DNA of 64,000 nt, taken from positions 4,092,001 through 4,156,000 of the forward strand of contig CAXXFH010000004.1 of NCBI GenBank assembly GCA_963677085.2. The letters are read 5' to 3'. The first letter of the stretch is position 1. The number at the start of each line of letters is the position of its first letter. The position numbers and the translations under genes are program-made. Below are positions 59,417 to 64,000 of the stretch, piece by piece. Origin of the DNA: G963677085 sp963677085. Lineage in GTDB: Bacteria > Planctomycetota > Planctomycetia > Pirellulales > Thermoguttaceae. The notes beneath the pieces are model-generated. The model worked only from the letters and a program-made list of their open reading frames with translations. It was not told where the DNA came from and did not search any database.

Positions 59417-59520
59417 GGGGGAGAGGCTAGGAGCTAGGTGCGAGGTTGAAACGACGACATTCGTCCCTAATTTCTCGCATCTCCTGGTCGGAAGACGCGA
59501 GACATCCTTTTCCGTTCGAG

Positions 59521-60633
59521 TCAAAACAACCCACCGGCTAGTTCCTGGCTGATCGACCGCTTGGGAACCTGGACGGGAACGGGTTGGATGTCGAAGGGAA
59601 TGCCGACGATCGACTTGTAGGTAGTTGTGCCCGGTTTGCCGGCGACCTGAACCGGTTCGGCGCCGAACGTCTTCATGATCTGTTGGATTCCAGGATGCAA
59701 TTCGATGCGGCCGTCTTGGCATGGCGAACCGACCGAGTCGAAGCTGCCCACGGTAACGATGCTTGCGTAGCGATCGTGGAATTCGTAGGCTTCCCAACCC
59801 TTCAGACGCAAGGCTTCGGTCATTTCGTGGGCTTTGCGGGCGGCCTTGTCCAGGGCGCTTTCCATCTGCTTGCCCTGTTCGATCTTGGCGATTTCTTTCT
59901 GGTCCAAAACAACGCTACCCTTGAACGTGGCGACCTGCACGGTGAATTTTCCCGAGCAGTCAAGCAGGCCATGGGTAACGTTTTTGTTCATGTCGACGAC
60001 GATCGGATCGAGGCCCTTCGTGGTGAAGAACTCTTTCGGCAGCAAGGGGTTGGTGGTCACGAAGGCATGACCCATCGGGCCTTTTTCTTTCTTGTCGTTG
60101 CCCGGGGCAAGGATCTTCTGCTGGACGAATCGCAGCCCGGCCAGGGATCGGGCCGTGGCACGCTCCGGCGATAGCTCAAGACACTTGGGGGTAGAATATT
60201 TGAGTTTCTGCAGTATGCGTTGCGCTTCGGGATCGTCGACGGTCGTGAAGTTGCCCACCAACACGGCGACTTCCTCGATGTCGTCTTGCGAATGACGCAT
60301 CCGCACCGGATCGCCATAGCGATCGAAGCCGCGTCCCTGGGTTTCACCGAATTCGAACTTCATTCGATGCATGAAAGCGGGCAGCTTGTAGCGGCGCCGC
60401 AGCTCCAGGACCAGTTCGCTGGCTTCTTCTTCCGCCTTTTCGCCGGAGAACGAGCAGGCCATGATCACCCACGGCCCGTTGCCATCGGTGAGCCAATATT
60501 CTTTGCCTGCGTCGGCCTCGACTCGTGAGAAGGTGATCAGCCGTCCCCACGGCGGCGCGGAACGTGTGATCGAGGGCAGCAGAACCACAACGGCAGTCAG
60601 GGCCAGAGCACGGAACATCCCTTTTCCGCTCAT
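59521..60633 (-). CDS. Conserved-looking exported protein of unknown function
   Basis: The 370-residue protein starts at ATG 60633 with AGAGGA about 8 nt before it. A signal peptide is likely (FRALALTAVVVLLPSITRSA, residues 7-26). The mature part has ADAGKEYWLTDGNGPWVIMACSFSGEKAEEEASELVLELRRRYKLPAFMHRMKFEFG, then VAVLVGNFTTVDDPEAQRILQKLKYS, FVTTNPLLPKEFFTT, LLDCSGKFTVQVATFKGSVV and GWEAYEFHDRYASIVTVGSFDS. The KLPAF/VLVGNF and VQVATFKG/VTVGSFDS segments suggest two degenerate SPOR-like repeats that could bind peptidoglycan; that is an inference. It lies about 105 bp upstream of rdgB on the same strand. Confidence 0.8.
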   Translation of the reverse strand: MSGKGMFRALALTAVVVLLPSITRSAPPWGRLITFSRVEADAGKEYWLTDGNGPWVIMACSFSGEKAEEEASELVLELRRRYKLPAFMHRMKFEFGETQGRGFDRYGDPVRMRHSQDDIEEVAVLVGNFTTVDDPEAQRILQKLKYSTPKCLELSPERATARSLAGLRFVQQKILAPGNDKKEKGPMGHAFVTTNPLLPKEFFTTKGLDPIVVDMNKNVTHGLLDCSGKFTVQVATFKGSVVLDQKEIAKIEQGKQMESALDKAARKAHEMTEALRLKGWEAYEFHDRYASIVTVGSFDSVGSPCQDGRIELHPGIQQIMKTFGAEPVQVAGKPGTTTYKSIVGIPFDIQPVPVQVPKRSISQELAGGLF

Positions 60634-60912
60634 TAAGAGATCCTCTTGGAATTCGCGATTCAGCAAGACGAGACGTCGGATTCCCCGGAACCCGACCGGT
60701 TTCCCGGGATTTCCCCCGGCAAATCGACTTCCCCGAACGTCCTGTTCAGAGAAAAGTCGCGGGAGTGTAGCAGATGGGGCAGCCCGGTTCCAGAGCGGAT
60801 TTCGCAGGAAATAGTCCCACGGAGGGGTTGTTGCCGGTGTTGCCTGATTCACAATCTTCGGTTTGGTCAAGCCGGAGCCTGAGTACGAGGAACAAATCCA
60901 CGTTCAGCGTGC
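60634..60912. other. Intergenic region with no supported gene
   Basis: About 280 bp between two minus-strand genes. No repeat or gene was recognised. Confidence 0.4.
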
Positions 60913-63420
60913 CTACTCTTCACTCTCCGGTCGGTGGAAGAACGTTGCCCAATAGGCTTGGTCCGTAGCGTAAGGGTCCACTTCGGCGTCGGCCGGCAGA
61001 TCGTTGGGCAACACGCCGAAATTCTGCATCTCGCGAATGTAGTACCGGTTAGGCCGAAAGCCGGGCATGCCGAACCGTTTGCCGGCAGTCAGTTGCTGCG
61101 AAGCCAGTTGGACCGTGGCAAGGATTTCTCGATAATCAGCATCTTTTTTGTCCGCAAACACCGGCTGCTTGCAGAGTCCCAGGCCGCCGGCGTCCTTCGA
61201 CAACGGGGCCTGAAGGATCAACGACTTCTCGGGCCGGTCGAGGTTGCATAGCGACTGGTACAACGGCGACTCGCCCAACTGGAAATAGGCCAGGTGCCGA
61301 ATGAGGATGATATCGTTCGGGTTGCTCAGCAGCGGCTGGGGCGGTTGGCGTTCGCCAAACTGGAAGTAAAACGCCCCTTTCTTCGGGTTGCGGTACGTCG
61401 GTTTCGTGGCCGTGTGGCACGAGGCACAGCGGCGCCGCATCGTGGCCTCGGGGAATTGCACCGTGTACATGCCGGAACCCAACGCGGCGTAAGTGCCCGG
61501 GTAAGTGGCCCCCGATTCGATCCACAGCCGAACGATGGTCCGCTCGTCGTCCGAAAGTGTCGCCTCGTAATGGCTGCCGTCGATCAGCTTCATTAACCGG
61601 CTGGCCGACGAGCCGATCGAACGCGGTGGCCGGTTGCCGTACTTGTTCCGCCCGTCGGACACCAAGGAGTCGACAAACATCGTCCAGTACGAGGTTGTGT
61701 AGAGGGGCGTGTGATCGCCGCACAGGTCGATCTTGCCCTCGCGACGGTCCGGGTTGTGGCACTCGACGCAGTGTTTATCGAGGATCGGCTGCACGTCGCG
61801 GGTGAAATCGAGCACGTCGGGTACATTGTCGAAGGGCCGGATCTTGCTCGGGCTGCGTTGGGCGGCCAGGAGCGTCGACACCGGTCGGGCGTGCGGCGCC
61901 CGAGTGCGCTGCTCGTGGCAACCGACGCAGCTTGTGGTCTCGCCCGGCTGCACAGTCACGAAGCTCTGCATCCGTTTGACCGAGAGGTCGTTTTCGTCCA
62001 ACGCCACGAAGAACAGCGACCTTAGCGCGGGCAGTTCCATGTAGGCCGAGCCATCGGGTTCCACGGGCACGGTGCCGAGAATACGTTCCAGCGTGAAAGT
62101 GCCGCCGATGGTCAACGGTTCCTGCCCACCCGAGAAGTTGGCCGGCTTCGACAACTGCTCAAGGATCAGCAGCTTTTTGATTTCGCCCGGCTTCACCCCT
62201 TCCATATTGCGGCCTTCGTAGATGTCGGAAAGCAACAGGTGGCCGGTGCGTTCGTCGTTAACAACACGCGAAGGGATGATGCGTTCGTGCTTTCGTGCAC
62301 GCAGCGGTCGCGGCTCATGGCAAGACCAACGGGCGTCAGTCGTTTCCGGACGAAACACCAATTCCGTGTTGCCTAGGTCGTCCAACAGGTGAATGCCGCG
62401 TTTGTCGGCCACGAGAAAGAGATTTTCGGAAAGGGCATACGGGTCGCGAAAATCGGTCTTGCTGATTCGCCGGGCCATGCTCATGTCGTCGGGCCCTCGG
62501 CTGGGATCGACCACGGTGATCGGCCCCATGTGCTCCGTCCGGCCGTGGCCAGGCGAGAAACAGGCGACGATTTTGTCGGTCCCGGGAATCGGTTTTGCGT
62601 CGAGCATCGCCAGACCGTTGTGCTGGTTGCCGAAATAGACCATCACGCCCGTGCCGTCGGGATTGATCGTCCACAGGTGATGATAGAGCAACTGGTTGCG
62701 GTCCACGTATTCCCAACGCATGTAAAGCACCCGACCGTCGGGCAGCATCCAGGGCGTGTTTTCCTGTTCGGCGTTGTTGGAGACCATCCGCACGTTGCCG
62801 CCGTCGCCGTCGCAACGATAGAGCGTGGCTACCTGGGTGCGCCAGCAGGGCACGAAACGGTGGCAGCGGCTTGAACAGAAGACAATTCCGCCGTCGGGCG
62901 TGTAGATGGGCTCGATATCGTTGTCCGGCCCGTCGGTCAACTGCTTTAGCCCAGCGCCGTCGATGTTGATTTCGTAGAGGTGGAAAGTCTCCGTGCCGCC
63001 CTTGCGGTAGGAGAAGAGAATCTTCTGGCCATCGTAGTGGACGTTGGGATCGCGGATTCCGCCGTCGGGATCGTCGAGCAACACGCGGAGTTCGCCGCTG
63101 CGGAGATTCAACCGGCAGAGTCGTCCGCCCTTGCCGAAGGCGTAGCGGATGTCGTCTTTCTTGATCAATGCCGCGCCGGTGTAGGGCGAATCGTTTTCGG
63201 CGTAGTGTCCAAAATTGCCGTACCAGTGATCGCGTCCGGAAACGCGTTGGGCGAAGACGATTTCATCGCAGCCGGTCATCGGGCCGTCGAGAGCGGCCTT
63301 CAACATTCCGTGCGGTTCCGGCTCCTCGCCGCCCGCGTTGGTTGCCGACGCCACGCAAAGCAGACATGCGATCCAAACGACGGTGAACAACCGAAGAACC
63401 CAACGGACCGTGTCGGCCAT
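60913..63420 (-). CDS. HzsA-related exported tri-haem protein with PD40 propeller
   Basis: The 835-residue protein has a signal peptide (LRLFTVVWIACLLCVASATNA). Residues about 45-350 are WD40/TolB-like PD40 units (RNPVHYDGQKILFSYRKG-type, IEPIYTPDGGIVFCSSRCH, WTINPDGTGVMVYFGNQH). A domain with IGGTFTLERILGTVPVEPDG and YMELPALRSLFFVALDENDL resembles the middle domain of hydrazine synthase alpha. Haem-attachment motifs are CVGCH (about 497), CVECH (about 549) and CASCH (about 663). Such proteins are widespread in planctomycetes that are not anammox bacteria and have no known hydrazine role. AAGGAGA precedes the ATG. The reaction is unknown; the position of the haems implies periplasmic electron transfer. 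Confidence 0.9.
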   Translation of the reverse strand: MADTVRWVLRLFTVVWIACLLCVASATNAGGEEPEPHGMLKAALDGPMTGCDEIVFAQRVSGRDHWYGNFGHYAENDSPYTGAALIKKDDIRYAFGKGGRLCRLNLRSGELRVLLDDPDGGIRDPNVHYDGQKILFSYRKGGTETFHLYEINIDGAGLKQLTDGPDNDIEPIYTPDGGIVFCSSRCHRFVPCWRTQVATLYRCDGDGGNVRMVSNNAEQENTPWMLPDGRVLYMRWEYVDRNQLLYHHLWTINPDGTGVMVYFGNQHNGLAMLDAKPIPGTDKIVACFSPGHGRTEHMGPITVVDPSRGPDDMSMARRISKTDFRDPYALSENLFLVADKRGIHLLDDLGNTELVFRPETTDARWSCHEPRPLRARKHERIIPSRVVNDERTGHLLLSDIYEGRNMEGVKPGEIKKLLILEQLSKPANFSGGQEPLTIGGTFTLERILGTVPVEPDGSAYMELPALRSLFFVALDENDLSVKRMQSFVTVQPGETTSCVGCHEQRTRAPHARPVSTLLAAQRSPSKIRPFDNVPDVLDFTRDVQPILDKHCVECHNPDRREGKIDLCGDHTPLYTTSYWTMFVDSLVSDGRNKYGNRPPRSIGSSASRLMKLIDGSHYEATLSDDERTIVRLWIESGATYPGTYAALGSGMYTVQFPEATMRRRCASCHTATKPTYRNPKKGAFYFQFGERQPPQPLLSNPNDIILIRHLAYFQLGESPLYQSLCNLDRPEKSLILQAPLSKDAGGLGLCKQPVFADKKDADYREILATVQLASQQLTAGKRFGMPGFRPNRYYIREMQNFGVLPNDLPADAEVDPYATDQAYWATFFHRPESEE

Positions 63421-63586
63421 GGCGGTCTCCTTGGTAATGAGAGGAAGGCAGGATGGGGAAGGGGCCGCAGTTGGTCGTTCGACCGTGCAATCTAAACGAC
63501 GATTTTAGCCGTTATGGGCGAGCATCGCAACTTTGGTCGACAGCGTTTGTCTCATATTGTCCAAGGTTCTCTCGTTCCTCTCGTAC

Positions 63587-63713
63587 CCACGTTTCGCGTG
63601 GGAACGCGCGGTCCGACGCTTTGCGTCGCGACGTGGCAAGAAGACTGTCGGCTCGGTGATCGACGGACGCAAAGCGTCCGAACTTGCGTTCCCACACAAA
63701 GCGTGGGAACCAG
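63587..63713. repeat. Cluster of CCCACG...CGTGGG and GACGCTTTGCGTC palindromes
   Basis: CCCACGTTTCGCGTGGGAACG (63588-63607), CGACGCTTTGCGTCG (63615-63629), GGACGCAAAGCGTCC (63664-63678) and GTTCCCACACAAAGCGTGGGAAC (63688-63710) lie between the HzsA-related gene and the DUF1559 fragment. They match the cluster at 25985-26133. The 63421-63762 spacer has no gene. Confidence 0.72.
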
Positions 63714-63762
63714 GCAACCAAGCAGCCAGGGTCAACTAGAGAGAACGGTTACATGGGCGGGG

Positions 63763-64000
63763 TCAGTCGGGCAATGCGGCGAATTTTCCTTCGCTTCGCG
63801 TGGTGAGTCGTTGGTAAAGCCCCATGTCGATCTGCTCGCTGAGAAAGTGTACGCTTCCGTCGGCGGCGGCAAATTGGGCGCCGCCCGGGTGGTTGCTGGC
63901 AAAATACAGGTCGTTGAACAGGCAGGTTCGACCGCTCGAACAATTGTTGTAACAAAGTTTCTCGGGATCGGAATTGATCGGCCAAACGATGTTCTTCGTC
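63763..64000 (-). CDS. DUF1559 family protein, C-terminal end (runs off the window)
   Basis: The last 78 codons and stop (TGA at 63763-63765) translate on the minus strand to a sequence starting TKNIVWPINSD, with LYFASNHPGGAQFAAADGSV. The H-x9-D-G arrangement is the C-terminal 'HxxxDG' signature of DUF1559, the pilin-like exported proteins with an N-terminal prepilin-like (GG/FTLIELLVVI) leader that are expanded in planctomycetes. The remaining N-terminal part lies outside the window, so nothing can be said about its leader. The role is thought to be in type-IV-pilin-like or surface structures. Confidence 0.92.
   Translation of the reverse strand, partial: TKNIVWPINSDPEKLCYNNCSSGRTCLFNDLYFASNHPGGAQFAAADGSVHFLSEQIDMGLYQRLTTRSEGKFAALPD

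Noticed and set aside
60913..63420. Evidence of anammox metabolism
   Set aside because: One HzsA-related gene without HzsB/HzsC or hydrazine dehydrogenase is typical of many non-anammox planctomycetes.

Overview
The window looks like chromosomal DNA of a planctomycete, most likely of the Pirellulales type and not an anammox organism. The evidence is the gene content: a DUF1559 protein fragment, a PD40-propeller/multi-haem protein of the HzsA-related family, an exported sulfatase, an FG-GAP repeat protein, a XylR/AraC hybrid regulator, a PEP-CTERM protein, Tat-exported sugar-phosphate-isomerase-like proteins, and a murC-murB-ftsQ block with no ftsA/ftsZ after it. Coding density is moderate. 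Many intergenic spaces of 200-1000 bp are filled with short palindromic repeats. No tRNA, rRNA, CRISPR array, prophage or full-length insertion sequence was seen.

Layout, left to right. 1-5.9 kb: start of a RecQ helicase, Trk potassium uptake (trkH, trkA), two small membrane proteins and a CBS-pair protein. 6.4-20.3 kb: UroD-like protein, PilZ-like protein, exported alpha/beta hydrolase and an isomerase-like protein, CstA, thioredoxin reductase, a second exported isomerase-like protein, an Nramp-related transporter, AsnS and an aldolase-like barrel protein. 20.5-26 kb: a three-gene set of DUF2760 protein plus two divergent Hsp70 proteins, the second with a long C-terminal extension. 26.1-32.9 kb: five minus-strand genes of tetrahydrofolate/corrinoid one-carbon metabolism (corrinoid protein, MetF with a cysteine-rich tail, methyl-H4F methyltransferase, formate-H4F ligase, homocysteine methyltransferase). 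Together they can carry formate to methionine, with methionine synthase split into separate polypeptides. 33-40 kb: isomerase-like protein, CorC-type membrane protein, small membrane protein, exported FAD oxidoreductase. 40.2-43.7 kb: csrA converging on murC-murB-ftsQ. 44-51 kb: PEP-CTERM protein, XylR-type regulator, undecaprenyl diphosphate synthase, PurA, sulfatase, SpoU methyltransferase. 51.7-56.5 kb: an oligopeptide ABC importer (binding protein and two permeases) with no ATPase gene beside it. 56.6-64 kb: FG-GAP protein, small membrane protein, RdgB, an unknown exported protein, the tri-haem HzsA-related protein and the end of a DUF1559 protein.

The most unusual material lies between the genes. 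At least seven families of short dispersed elements recur. One is about 105 bp, has TTATTGG/CCAATAA ends, and has stems that appear to co-vary between copies. Another has TA-flanked TAGTGCTKYGTCAA-type ends. Some elements are nested in others. Several form the stop codon of the adjacent gene or encode its last residues. No transposase is present, so these look like non-autonomous (MITE/REP-like) elements mobilised from elsewhere in the genome.
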